From: Chaetoderma sp. LZ-2023a
Taxonomy: Eukaryota > Mollusca > Caudofoveata > Chaetodermatida > Chaetodermatidae
Reading direction: 5' to 3'
DNA length: 64,000 nt
Assembly: GCA_034401795.1 (NCBI GenBank)
Contig: CM067366.1
Span: 69,122,014-69,186,013 of the forward strand
Part shown: positions 43,168 through 53,279 of the stretch, piece after piece
How the letters are laid out: every line of letters begins with the position of its first letter
How positions within the stretch are numbered: the stretch's first letter is position 1
The notes under the pieces: generated by a model
The model's input: only the letters and a program-made list of their open reading frames with translations
What the model was told of the DNA's origin: nothing
Database searches by the model: none
Position numbers and translations under genes: made by a program

Positions 43168-43347
43168 CAAGTGCTTCTTCTGGGTTAATCTGGATGGAAC
43201 GTGTTCGCTTTATGATTCCCGATATCGACGCCTTTTGAGAAAACTGTCGTCTGCGCATACGTCGTCCTTGAGCGAGAAGCTTCGGCCGAGGACACGTAGG
43301 ACTAAGTGAGTTTCCAATCAAACTAATAATCTCATCTGTTACCACAC
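43168..43347 (-). CDS. PHKA: Probable PHKA exon with basic kinase-site motifs
   Basis: This 180-nt exon has a 'gattttgacag' acceptor and a 'gtgagaattt' donor, phase 1 in and 1 out. The open frame reads GVVTDEIISLIGNSL, then a strongly basic stretch RRMRRRQFSQKAS and IIKRTRSIQINPEEALG. R-R-x-F-S and R-T-R-S are typical basophilic (PKA-type) phosphorylation contexts, which suits a subunit known to be PKA-regulated, although the classical sites lie elsewhere. It splices in phase to 32352. I do not recognise this segment in vertebrate PHKA, so it could be an invertebrate linker or another gene on this strand. Confidence 0.55.
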
Positions 43348-43669
43348 CTGTCAAAATCAAAGAACATTTAAAATAAATTAATGTTTATTAAATAAAATTA
43401 AATATTATATTGTTTATGGAAGCAAATGTGTTGACAAACCCATATCAAGTTATCATACTGATGCAAAAAAGGTTAATTGTTACAGAATCAAAAGAATGGC
43501 TGGTGTAAATTTTGGAAAAAAATGTTGATGAAATGTATTTCTGACAGAAATACTTTACAGCAAAGTAGATTCCAAAATTAAGACAAGTTATTACATGAGA
43601 TAAAAATATGGAATTTCAGTGGCCTATGATCTAATACAAAAGTATCTTTATCAAACTTTTTTAAATTTC

Positions 43670-43850
43670 CTTAACCCTTTCAAATAAAATTGGTCAAAAA
43701 AAATTCCTTCATAGTTGAAAATATACCACTAGAATGTCTGATCAAGCCACGTCCTCCAGTGATAAATTTTCAAAAACAGTCCTCTTGGCCTGAAAATGGA
43801 CATTTAAGAATTAAGTCACGGTTTTGTCAGATGTGACCATTAACCCTTTA
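43670..43850. repeat. F1 foldback, decayed
   Basis: 'ttaaccctttcaaataaaat' to 'gtgaccattaaccc'. The head is very diverged. Confidence 0.68.
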
Positions 43851-44182
43851 ACACTCAAATTTATTCAAGAAAATTTCAATTTTTTCATAAACAATGTCCA
43901 TTTACAGACCAAGAGAAGACTATTTTTGAAAATTTACCACTGGAATGACTGGCTTGATAACAGCCAGTCATTCCAGTGGTAAATTTTTTAAAACAGTCTT
44001 CTCTTGGTCCGCAAAAATAATGAATGTTCATCAGTCGCACAATAGATTTACCGCTGGAATAACTTGCTCAATAACTAAGTGGCAAATTTTCTTCAAAAGA
44101 AGCCATCTTTGCTTGCTAGCTAATGGACATTAGCCATGACCACAGCAGAAGTAATTTTGGCTGGCTTGAGCATTAAAGGGTT
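43843..44182. repeat. F1 foldback, composite of two copies
   Basis: A perfect head ('ctggcttgataacagccag') is followed by a second half-copy with head 'gctggaataacttgctcaat'. Outer ends are 'ttaaccctttaacactc' and 'gcattaaagggtt'. Confidence 0.75.
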
Positions 44183-44351
44183 CCTGGTTAAACTGGTCAA
44201 GAATGTCTAAAGGAAGGTCAATTTGCAGATGACAAGAACAGATTTTTTTTTAATTGCGATAGGCCTAATTATTAACAAAACATACATGTACGTCTTGACC
44301 TACAAATCGACATTCTCTACAAGAATAATTCTGGGACTAATTTTTACCAAA

Positions 44352-44572
44352 CCCTTTAGCCCTTGAATTTGTTCATGAAAATTTCAATTTTCTCATAGAG
44401 AATGTCCAATTTCAGCCAAAGAGACAACTATTTTTTGCAAATTTACCACTGAAATGACTGGCTCAGTTATTCTAGTAGTAAATTTAAAAAAAAAACCCTC
44501 ATCTCTTGGTCTGCAAAGGGACATTTCTCAAAACGACTGCAAAAGCCGCCTTTGAGTGTACGAGTGTTAAAT
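44352..44572. repeat. F1 foldback
   Basis: 'accctttagcccttgaattt' to 'gtgtacgagtgttaa'. The loop is reduced to 'ggctcagttattctag'. Confidence 0.72.
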
Positions 44573-44654
44573 GCCCATTGCACAATGTGATGTTATATCT
44601 CAAGCTGGCGAAGCAAATATCCTAATTTCAGTAAATTAGCTTTGCAAAACAACA

Positions 44655-45021
44655 CTTAAGTATATGATGTCATAATCAATTATGTCACATGTAGGGTAAC
44701 GTCACAATCATAATGAAGTATTATAAGTACTGTCATGAGGCTCGAAAAGTCCTTCAAGTTTACAAATTGTATGTCTTTGATGAATTTACAATCTAATAAA
44801 TATTTGAAACTAATTTAACTAGGAGCTGTTACTGCCATAGGCAGCAACAACCTCCAGTCAAATTAGTTTCAAAATATTAAACAGCTTAACTGTATCATTA
44901 ATTAATTGGGATTCTGTGGAATTCATGGTTTAAAGTATAAGAATCGGTCCCATCACTCGTAAAACATGGGTGGATCTTGGCTGGAAATGAGCGGGACAAA
45001 GCTAGAAATGGATTCCTCTAT
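44655..45021. repeat. F2 foldback, nearly complete
   Basis: From 'tatgatgtcataatcaatta' to 'gctagaaatggattcctcta'. The left terminal 'ggaatccag' is missing. Confidence 0.8.
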
Positions 45022-45084
45022 TCTCTTTTTCGTATTTTGTCACCCAAAATGTTATCCTACATAACATGCCGCTTATATTAACCA

Positions 45085-45316
45085 TATAATCCCCGAATTT
45101 GTTCAAGAAAATGTTAATTTTCTCATAGAAAATGTCCATTTGCAGACCAAGAGAAGACTATTTTGGAAAATTTACCACTGGAATGACTTGCTCGGTTATC
45201 GAGCCAGTCATTCCAGTGGTAAGTTTTCAAAAATAGTCTTCTCTTGGTTTGCAAATGGACATTTCTCAAGACAAATGCAGAAGCCAATTTTGGCTGATAT
45301 GAGGGTTAAAGGGTTA
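45085..45316. repeat. F1 foldback, best palindrome
   Basis: 'ttgctcggttatcgagccag' is the head, with arms matching over about 70 bp each. It ends 'gagggttaaagggttaa'. Confidence 0.87.
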
Positions 45317-45550
45317 ACCATTTAATTGTTAAGACTGATCACAAACATTAAACCTTTAGCTTAATGAATTGCCATATACAGGCAAAGAAAAGACAAGTTT
45401 AGAAAATTTTACACTAGAATGACTAGATCTGCAACCGAGCCAGCCATACAAGTGGTAGATTTTAAATAGTCTTCTCTTGATCACATACAAGTGGACATTT
45501 CTCAAAACCATTGCAGAGGCCGGTTTTGGGCGGCTTGACATTAACCCTTT
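45317..45550. repeat. F1 foldback, adjacent older copy
   Basis: 'taaccatttaattgttaaga' to 'ggcttgacattaaccc'. The head has decayed to 'atctgcaaccgagccagcca'. Confidence 0.72.
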
Positions 45551-45752
45551 CACCGATAAATTTCCTGTATCTCAATCTCAAGGCAAAGAAACGCGAAAGT
45601 TGTTGAATATTGTGAAATTAATATGACTGTAAGCCATTGCTGTCTTAGGCAGCAATGGCTTTCAGTAAGGTTAATTTCAAAATAATCAACAGAATATGTT
45701 ATATATTATAAATAATTAACTTTTTCAGGATTTTGTCATTGAAAGGGTTAAA
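45541..45752. repeat. F2b foldback
   Basis: 'aaccctttcaccgataaat' to 'gtcattgaaagggttaa'. The hairpin is 'taagccattgctgtcttagg'. It lies about 90 bp before DIRS D. Confidence 0.82.
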
Positions 45753-45852
45753 GGGTTAAGAAACAATGTGTCAATAGTGACTTATTCTTTGCGCTTGATA
45801 AGGTGGTCACATAAGACAGGTATTACTGTATCCTGCTTTCGCTCCAAGAGTA

Positions 45853-46000
45853 TACTTACCTCCCTAACACTCTTTGATATTTCCTAAATCTCAACTATCA
45901 CTCAATAAAACCTCAGATTAAAAATGTAAGGTGCCCCTACTGGGCAGGGAGTCAGATGACAGCCCCAACCACACGCATGCGCAGACTGACACTTCCCCTT
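45853..46000. repeat. Inverted terminal repeat of DIRS D, left
   Basis: It begins 'tacttacctccctaacac' and shares 'ggtgcccctactgggcaggg' with B. It is the reverse complement of 53150-53279 with several gaps. Confidence 0.85.
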
Positions 46001-46899
46001 TTCCAATTTATTGGCTAAAGCGACACATGCTTATTAGTTTATACAGCTCAATTTTGCGTTTGTCTTCACTTTTTTGGATTGTTTGGATGGAACTCCCTGA
46101 CTATGTATGAATGTGTGAAATCGCCTGAGGCCACGCCAGGATCAAGTCATCAGGTGAATTCTATTACAATTTTGTCTAATTTGCCTCATGTTACACTTTG
46201 TCATGCGTTCCCGTGATGCTGGTTGGACGTTATAGGCGCCTTGTAAACTTGTAAAATATTATTTTTGCACTATGAAATGCTAATCTCTCTTTGTTTTTGT
46301 GTCCACAGGTACATGTCATTGATTGTTGGTCACTAGAGAGATTGATTTCTCTCTGCCATCGCCTCCCTTTTCCCTTGTTAGGAAAAAAATCTATGCCCAG
46401 ATTGCGTTGGAGCTCTCGTAAGGAGGAGTTCTTCACTTTTCCCTTTTGGTCCCTTCCACCTCTAATGGTGGAGAGACTTGGTGCTGATGGTGGACTTCTC
46501 AAGAGCATTTGGAACAGGTAGTATGTCTATGCTAAAGATGCAGGTATTCTAATGAAAAATAGGCACTCTAATATATCTGAAATATTTTAAGATTTCTGCT
46601 GCTAGATTTTTCACTGTTTATCTGATGTTTGCATAGCTTATTGCTTTATCAATCCAATCTTTATGCTCTTGAGTTTCGAATACAATTCATCCTTACAACT
46701 GGATGATGTTTTCTGTCAGATCGTATTCTTATTTTTGGAGATGTGATGTCATAATCAGCCTTGCCCTCGTTATTAACAAGATTGTTTTCACCACGCTGAT
46801 TTATCTAACTTTGATTTGGTCCTTTGGACGAGTAGTTCTTGCTCCCTTTTTATTTTGGTTTTAAGTTTACTAACTTATTAACTAAAATACTCCTTGTCT

Positions 46900-48380
46900 T
46901 TCTCTTATGGCCTTTCAGATATCTGGTTGTGCATCTTGTGGATGGTTTCTTAGGGTTAGGTTCGCCCCTCATCTATGTTTCAAGTGTAGCACTTATGGCC
47001 CACTGATCAATTGTGATGTTTGTAAACAGTGGGGGGGGGGGGGGGGATATCTGAATTTTTTTTTGATTCAGCCAAGGATAAGGCGAGCGAGGAGAAGTGG
47101 TTAAAGAAGGACCGGGAGAGTGTGAGTGGAAAGGGTAAGAGGAAGGCCTCCGTATCCATGGACATGGAGGGCTTCCGTCTTGAGATGATGGGGGAGATGA
47201 AAAAACAAAGATCTCGTACCAGAGTTGCTTTGCGGCATGGTCCCTAGGCCAGATAGTTCATTGTCTTCTCTATCTGCCCCTGGGCAGAAGATCCCCACCT
47301 CTGAATCTGTTCTCAATAGGGGTTTGCCAGTTTTCGCTAGAGATTCAGAGGTGGCCCCTGTAGATCCCGGCTTGAGGCTTGCCTCACGGGTAGATCCAGG
47401 GGCGGCACTTATTGATCCTGGCTGGAGGCTTGCTTCCCTGGTAGATCTTCGGGCAGGGGCGTTGGACCCAGGTGCCAGCATTATGGGTTCCCTGGAGCGT
47501 CAATGCTCCATAGGCACTGTACCCTCTTACGGTACCTTCCCTGGCCAGTCCGGGTTAGCGTTTCCAGGTTAGCATTCTTTGCTAACCCAGAGTCTAATCT
47601 GTCTGGCCAGGAAGGTGATGATTTTCTGCTGGGGTCACCCAATAATGCCGTGACCATGGAGTTAGCCGAACATGCACCCCTCGCATGGAGCATGGGTGAC
47701 TTTTTCTATGGGTCAACTCCTGCAGGAGTAGCGCTCATGGTGTAGAGGGTTGCCCGGGTTGGAGCCAATGGCCGGCCGTATCACATACTGCGGCTCCAGC
47801 TCCTGGTCTAGCCACGGTGCAAAACATGTCTGTTCGTTCGGGCCTGTATCTTTTTGCCGGCTTGCCAGGCATATCTACGGCTCCAGCCACATGCACGCCT
47901 GTGAATGCTGTTGAGGACGATGAAGGCCCGCACCCTGTCGAGCATCCGCAAGTAGCCACGAAGGAGGACTGGTCGGATGCGTGCCAATGGCTGGTAAACG
48001 TCAGGCCAGATCTCAATTTGGATCAGTCAGCTAGGCAGCAGTACCAGAGCCTGTGGTTGGCGGGTAAGCCGACGTCTACCGTAATGCCATTTCTGCTGCT
48101 AGCTGAGCATATTGCATATTATAGGCCTGCTGCGAGGGGGAGGGGGGGGGGGCACAGCCACCCGCACACCGAGGTGCACGCAGTGCGGGCCGAGGCATGC
48201 GAGGTTCACGTCATGGTAACCATGACTGATGAGCTGGTTGCCACAGAAAGGACCATTCCAGTGCTTCTAGAGCCAGAGACAGTGCCTATTGCATTGCTTA
48301 TGTACATCTCTCTCTCCCTAGGTGGACCAGTGGGGGGGGGGGGGGGGGGCTTTCAGACGGATACCATCCCGACTGGATAA
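46900..48380 (+). pseudogene. DIRS D gag relic
   Basis: The Cys cluster 'CASCGWFLRVRFAPHLCFKC' continues as 'PLINCDVCKQW', then a poly-G tract at 47031-47046 breaks the frame. Later blocks resemble B ('MEGFRLEMMGEMKKQ', 'EDWSDACQWLVNVRPDL'). A 'ggcctttcag' acceptor-like site immediately precedes the Cys cluster. Two more G runs, near 48137 and 48333, give further shifts. Confidence 0.85.
47031..47046 (+). repeat. Poly-G tract in DIRS D gag
   Basis: A G run inserted in the Cys-cluster coding region. It breaks the gag frame. Confidence 0.88.
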
Positions 48381-48429
48381 TAGGACCGCCATCACATCTG
48401 TCTCTCGTCCCTATCTGGACTCAAAATCC

Positions 48430-49006
48430 AAGAGATCCAGATCAATGGTTGTGTAATGAGGAAATGAATTCCCTCATACTAAAAGGAGCAATTCAACCGG
48501 CACAAAATTGTCCGGGCTTCTACTTAATCGTGTTTCTAGTGACAAATAGCACTGGTGGGTGGAGACCAATTCTCAAACTCAAGCCATTGAACAAGTTCAT
48601 AGACACACCAAGTTTCAAAACGGAAACAGTAAAAATGGTGTTGGCAGGGTTGGAGAAGGGAATGTGGACAGCATCAATAGACGTGAAGGATGCATATTTT
48701 CACATTCCAATGGCGACGAGTTTTCACCGGTATCTGAGATTTGCATTGCAGGACCGGAAGTGGGAATTCAAGGTTTTACCTTTTGGAATTTCAATGGCTC
48801 TTCGGGTCTTCACAAGGGTGGTCCTTGCTATAACAGCATTCCTCTGCAGAAGCATAGCAGTCCACACTTACATAGACGATTGGCTGTTAAAAGCACACAA
48901 TCAGGAAAGTCTATCAGCAAATCTGGAGATAGTTTTGAAAACTCTCACAGACTTAGGCTGGATAATCAACTTTCAGAAATCAGAGCTGACTCCATCCCAA
49001 AGATAG
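48430..49006 (+). pseudogene. DIRS D reverse transcriptase relic
   Basis: The frame is open for 185 codons with 'GGWRPILKLKPLNKFIDTPS', 'ASIDVKDAYFHIPM', 'LPFGISMALRVFTRVV' and YIDD at 48869-48880. It stops after 'SELTPSQR', where about 80 bp present in B are deleted. The 'STAPRV' of B is 'SMALRV' here. Confidence 0.9.
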
Positions 49007-49790
49007 TCAGTGTGCAACAGTCCTCATGTACTGGCATGGGTTTACTCGAGAATGCTGGGGTTGTGGTTTCTCTGGAACAAGTCATTCCACAGGCGGCCTT
49101 GCGCAGGCGGCCTATCCAGTTATTTTTCATGAAACAGTGGACCAATAGTACAGGATCACTGGACTCAAATGAGTCAGTGTTGGAACCTCTTATTCACCAC
49201 CTTCAAGGGTGGATGAAAAGAGAGCATCTCCTGGCGGGGTGATGCTCACCCCTCCCCACCCTCAAGTAACGATGTATATGGATGCATCAATGGAGGGATG
49301 GGGAGCTTGCCTGGAAGAAGATAATATCAGGGCTTTGGAATCTGGATCAGTCACAGGAACATATCAATCTACTGGAATTACGGGCAGTAATTCTGGCACT
49401 GGAACATTTCATGAAGAAAGTTCAGCGCAAGATAGTTCTAGTTCGATCACACAAGTCTAGAGTAGTGACTTACATAAACCGCCAGGGCTGAACCAAGTCT
49501 CCCAGTCTCTGTATGATGACATGGAAATTACTTTGCCAGTACCGTGAAAGGAGTTCATATTCTGGGAAGGCTAAATCTGCTAGCAGACTCATTGAGCCGA
49601 AGGATGAGTGTTTTACCTACGGAATGGCAACTAAATAAATGTGTGGCAGATCATCTGTTCAACCACTGGGGGAAGCCCAACATAGATTTATTCGCAACGA
49701 AGAAGAATGTGAAGATGATGACATACGTCTCTCCCGATTCCCACCAGCAATCCTGATTCCAAAAATTCTTCAGAAAGTCAGACTGGAGGT
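49007..49790 (+). pseudogene. DIRS D RNase H / methyltransferase-like relic
   Basis: 'MYMDASMEGWGACLEE' restores in frame the Asp codon that is lost in B, but a 2-nt gap follows at 'gaagaagataatatc'. Later blocks are 'INLLELRAVILALEHF', 'ILGRLNLLADSLSRR' and 'GKPNIDLFATKKNVK', in alternating frames. Part of the 'YAFPP' segment is deleted. Confidence 0.87.
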
Positions 49791-50620
49791 ATGCCAAGTG
49801 CTTCTGATCGTCCCAAGTTGGCCAAGCTGATCATGGTATACGTATCTGCTGGACCTTCTGGTCTGCAATCCCGTTCCTCTGTCTCTGATGGGCAATATTA
49901 TCTTCCAGGGCAAGACCCTTCACAACAATCTGTCAATGTTCAAATTGACTGCGTGGATGTTGTCAAGGAATCTAGAATTAAGGAGGGCTATTCTGAGCAA
50001 GCAGCCATGTTTATGGCAAAAGCCAGAAGGAGGTCAACCTCCAGAGCATATAATTATAAAATCAACAGATTTGCAGAATGGTTCTCAAAAAGATGTATTA
50101 GTCCAATGGATTCAGCTATTCAGGTAGTAGCCGATTTCCTGTCACCTGTATGATGCCTCAAGCCTAACTCTATTGCTGGCTACATGTTAGCTTTACGTTG
50201 TTATCATCTTTTATGTTAGCTTTAATGTCAGTTATCCCTTGCCTGGCTAATGGGGGAAGTGACGAAGTAAGTACATTAAATACTTTAATTAAAGGCATGG
50301 GTAACCTAAGACCAAGAAAGCCACCAGCGATTCCGTCTTGGAGTTTGTCTCTAGTGCTTCATGTTCTAGCCGATAAACCCTTTGAACCACTAAGTTCCAT
50401 TTCTATGAAATTGTTGACACTTAAAACCGTATTTTTAATTGCTGCAGCCTCGGCAAGGTGGAGAAGTGAAATTCATGCCTTTTCCGCCGAGGCAGACTGA
50501 TATGTGGTTACACGGGAAGGCCTTAGGCTCCTACCTAGGATTAATTTCACGGTTCAAAATCAGTCAATGAAATATCCAGGTCAACCCATAATTTTACCAG
50601 CTTTGACTAGATATGAACCT
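49791..50620 (+). pseudogene. DIRS D recombinase relic, N-terminal part
   Basis: It starts 'MPSASDRPKLAKLIMVYVSA', the same start codon as in B. The 'TSRAYNYKINRFAEWF' and 'SARWRSEIHAFSAEAD' blocks remain, with the catalytic Arg. Frameshifts or stops lie near 50150 and 50500. It is cut by the insertion at 50621. Confidence 0.88.
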
Positions 50621-50646
50621 AGGATAATACATATAGCCATATATAG

Positions 50647-50798
50647 CCAAAAAGCGACAGGAGGCTCCCAGGGAGAGTATATAAGGAGCTCCCTCAGACC
50701 CCAAAGGCCATTCAGACTTTACTTGAATTCACACCATTGTGAACAAGCGTCAGGATATCTCATAAGACTCGAAGTGTTTGAAACGTTGTTATTAATCT
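50647..50798 (+). repeat. Direct repeat, 5' copy, of the nested element
   Basis: 152 bp from 'ccaaaaagcgacaggaggct' to 'gttgttattaatct'. It has a TATA-like motif at about 50679-50686 and is about 92% identical to 51914-52065 by eye. Confidence 0.88.
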
Positions 50799-51913
50799 GT
50801 TAAAAACTTGAATACTGCCAAGAATGACAAAGCCACCACCGAGACAGAGGTTGTGATGCTCTCCATCTCGGGGCTCACAATCGATTCCATAGATTTGGAA
50901 TTATTAAGAAAGCCGTAAAAAACTGAGCTATACACCAAGAATAGCCACAACACGCCTGCCACAGGGGCCCCCAGCACAAGCATGGTGGACCCACCCACAG
51001 TGCTGCCCGCTAGGGAAAGGAAAAGAAGGCGGGTGGAGGAAACTAAGGAGCCCTCCCCTCCATGAGCCGCCAGAACCCCCAATTGGATAAAACAGGCTAC
51101 AAAAGGCCCGCCATCCCAGAGGAGCATCTGGCATCAACTTGGCAGGGTGAAGGCCCGGCCCTTAACACGGATATCGGATAGAATAAACGATACCTGTGGA
51201 CGTTGTTATTATCCTTTTAAATCCTCGACGGGCCAACACCTATTCTACCCCCCTTTCAGCAAACATTCTGAGTCTTTAATCCTTCCTTGACCACTTATGA
51301 TGCCAACTGATGACGTATGACCCTTTCATATCTAGGTGACGTCATAAAAGTCCCCAACAACACATACATTAGTCAAAACATAACAATGTATGTATCTAAC
51401 AAAATTATTGAAAAATGTTGTCGTCTGCAAACGCCACTGCAACCATTCATGCAATCACCCACACACATGCGTGCCTGCGCACACACAGCAAACACAAATG
51501 CTGACAAACACCAGTTGGGGGACACATAAAGGCCCACCCAGGCCAACACAATCGCATGAGGCCACTCTATTCCTTTGATGAGTTCAACACATTGAACGAA
51601 ACGCTTAGTCTGAATCATATCTAAACCAACAGAGACACACGAGATGTCTGTGTTAGATCACATCTTTGAATGGTCACCCCAGATAGGCACCACCGCCTAC
51701 ATATCCCGAAAAATGTCTGGATAAAATGCCAAAACAAAACAGGCATAACACCCCCAAAAAAACCCTAACAAAATCCACAAAAAATACCACCAAAATAATG
51801 CCAGGCCGCCAAGCCACCAAAAAAGGCCGCCAAGCCGCCAAATGCCTGACCGCCATATACCACCCACCCATAAGGCCGCCATGCCTCCACACATGCGCAA
51901 CACCCTACAGCCA

Positions 51914-52065
51914 CCAAAAAGTGACTGGAGGCTCCCAGGGAGAGTATATAAGGAGGCCTCACAGACCCCAAAGGCCATTCAGATTTTACTTGAATTTACA
52001 CAATTGTGAACAAGCGACAGGATATCTCATAAGACTCCAAGTGTTTGAGACGTTGTTATTAATCT
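51914..52065 (+). repeat. Direct repeat, 3' copy, of the nested element
   Basis: Same length as the 5' copy. It ends exactly at the target duplication, which fixes the right border of the insertion. Confidence 0.88.
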
Positions 52066-52077
52066 AGATATGATCCT

Positions 52078-52444
52078 ACTTCAAAAGCATGGTGTCAAGA
52101 CCGCACATTAAACAGGTACAAACAACATACCCAGGAATGGTGGACGGACCCAGCATTGTTATGGTTACCATATATTGAACCCCCATGGGAGGGCGTCCAA
52201 GGACACCATTTCCAGGTGGATTGTGGAGTGTACTCAATTTTGCCATAAATCTGCCACTGGTAGACAGGTTGACATGGCCAAGGCTCATAGTGACCGTGGT
52301 GTAGTGGCATCCACCGCTCTGTTTAACGGGGTGCCGGTGGATGGCATTATGTCGATAGCCCAGTGGCAGTGTGAGTCAAGTTTTACCGATCATTATCTCC
52401 ATGACACCACAAATCCTCTCACCTTATCGATTTTGAAAATATAA
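52078..52444 (+). pseudogene. DIRS D recombinase relic, C-terminal part
   Basis: It resumes after the insertion's target duplication. It carries 'KDTISRWIVECTQFCHKSAT', 'AHSDRGVVASTALFNG' (H-x-x-R present) and 'SSFTDHYLHDTTNP' (Tyr present), with the stop in the same place as in B. Confidence 0.88.
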
Positions 52445-52980
52445 TTTTGACGTACCTATTGATGAGGTTTTCTCACTGTTTATAGACTGCACATTTAATC
52501 AATGGAAGCAACCACTTGTCAGAGCTACTTCAATCTTCACCAACGGGAAGTTGATGGCAGCGACAAAGATTTCAACGTTAGTCTTGTAGTGTGTTGTTTG
52601 TTGTTTGAGTGTCAATGTCACGTTGCCCTTTATGCTAATATGGTGAAGGTACGTGTTATGTGGTTCTTTCTTGAGAGTATATACAAAAATGAAGCTTTTT
52701 CATCTGATATCCTATAGTACTTTAGCACTAGTACGTAGAGAGTGCATGGGACATTGAGGTCATACTGTCTCCCTTCCCGAGACAAAGGCGTGCGTGCGTG
52801 CGTGTCATAGTCTTTCTCTCAGCCATCGGTTGTGTTATCCGATGTTCAAATCAGTTCCTGGTTGTGTTTTTACACAATTTCAGAGGTTTGTGCTTCAAAC
52901 GCAAAAAGCGCATAGGGAAGGACTGGTCTGTTAACCTCGTCTCCCTCCTGCCGAATTCACTGATGAATTCTGCCAATATT

Positions 52981-53073
52981 AAAGAGTGCTGGGAGGTAAG
53001 TATACTCTTGAAGTGAAATAAATGAAATCATGGATTTATTTTTTCACGAGACTTGATACTTACCTCCCTAACA
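52981..53073. repeat. Internal complementary region of DIRS D
   Basis: 'gggaggtaagtatactcttg' plus 'aagtgaaataaatgaaatc' joins 'ttcacgagacttgatactta'. It has the same two-part structure as the ICR of B. Confidence 0.9.
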
Positions 53074-53149
53074 AAGACCCAGACTCTCCGCCCCACAGAC
53101 TCGGTCTTCAGCTTCTAAGTTGCGTTGTGTCAGCCGATAAATTAGTCAG

Positions 53150-53279
53150 AGGAAGTGTTAGTCTGCCCATGCGTGAGGTAGGGGCTGGCATCCGCCGGAC
53201 TGTCAACCTTACTTTTTTAATCTGAGGTTTTATTGAGTGATAGTTGATATTTAGGAAATATCTAAGAGTGTTAGGGAAG
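53150..53279. repeat. Inverted terminal repeat of DIRS D, right, truncated
   Basis: It runs 'aggaagtgttagtctgcc' to 'ctaagagtgttaggga'. The block holding 'gtgcccctactgggc' in the other repeat is deleted here. Confidence 0.83.

Larger units (their letters stand above)
50621..52065 (+). mobile_element. Small non-autonomous retroelement with 152-bp direct repeats, nested in DIRS D
   Basis: A 1,445-bp insertion is flanked by the 12-bp duplication 'agatatgaacct'/'agatatgatcct' (50609-50620 and 52066-52077, one mismatch). It carries near-identical direct repeats near each end with a 'gtatataagga' TATA-like box. The interior has no long frame. A short decayed frame near 50808-51064 has a basic 'RERKRRRVEE' run. 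The repeats suggest a TRIM/LTR-like or pseudo-LTR design, but 12 bp is long for an LTR element's target duplication. The family is unknown to me. Confidence 0.75.
45837..53279 (+). mobile_element. DIRS-type retrotransposon D, degenerate, 3' end truncated
   Basis: This plus-strand relative of B is antisense to the host gene. The left end begins 'tttcgctccaagagtatac' (B has 'tttcacttcaag'). Gag, RT, RNase H, methyltransferase-like and YR pieces follow in order with many frameshifts and poly-G expansions. The ICR is at 52981-53073. The final terminal repeat stops at 'gttaggga' (53279), so the last ~50 bp found in the other copies are missing. YR is split by a 1,445-bp insertion at 50621-52065. 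Confidence 0.9.

Noticed and set aside
43168..43347. Assignment of this exon to PHKB instead of PHKA
   Set aside because: It has no PHKB landmark that I know, and the downstream exons in phase with it are clearly alpha type. The exon itself remains unassigned by motif.
51300..51350. Hammerhead ribozyme (retrozyme) in the nested element
   Set aside because: 'ctgatga' occurs, but no GAAA box or closing stems are in place. The nearby complementarity is a plain 'tgacgtca' palindrome.
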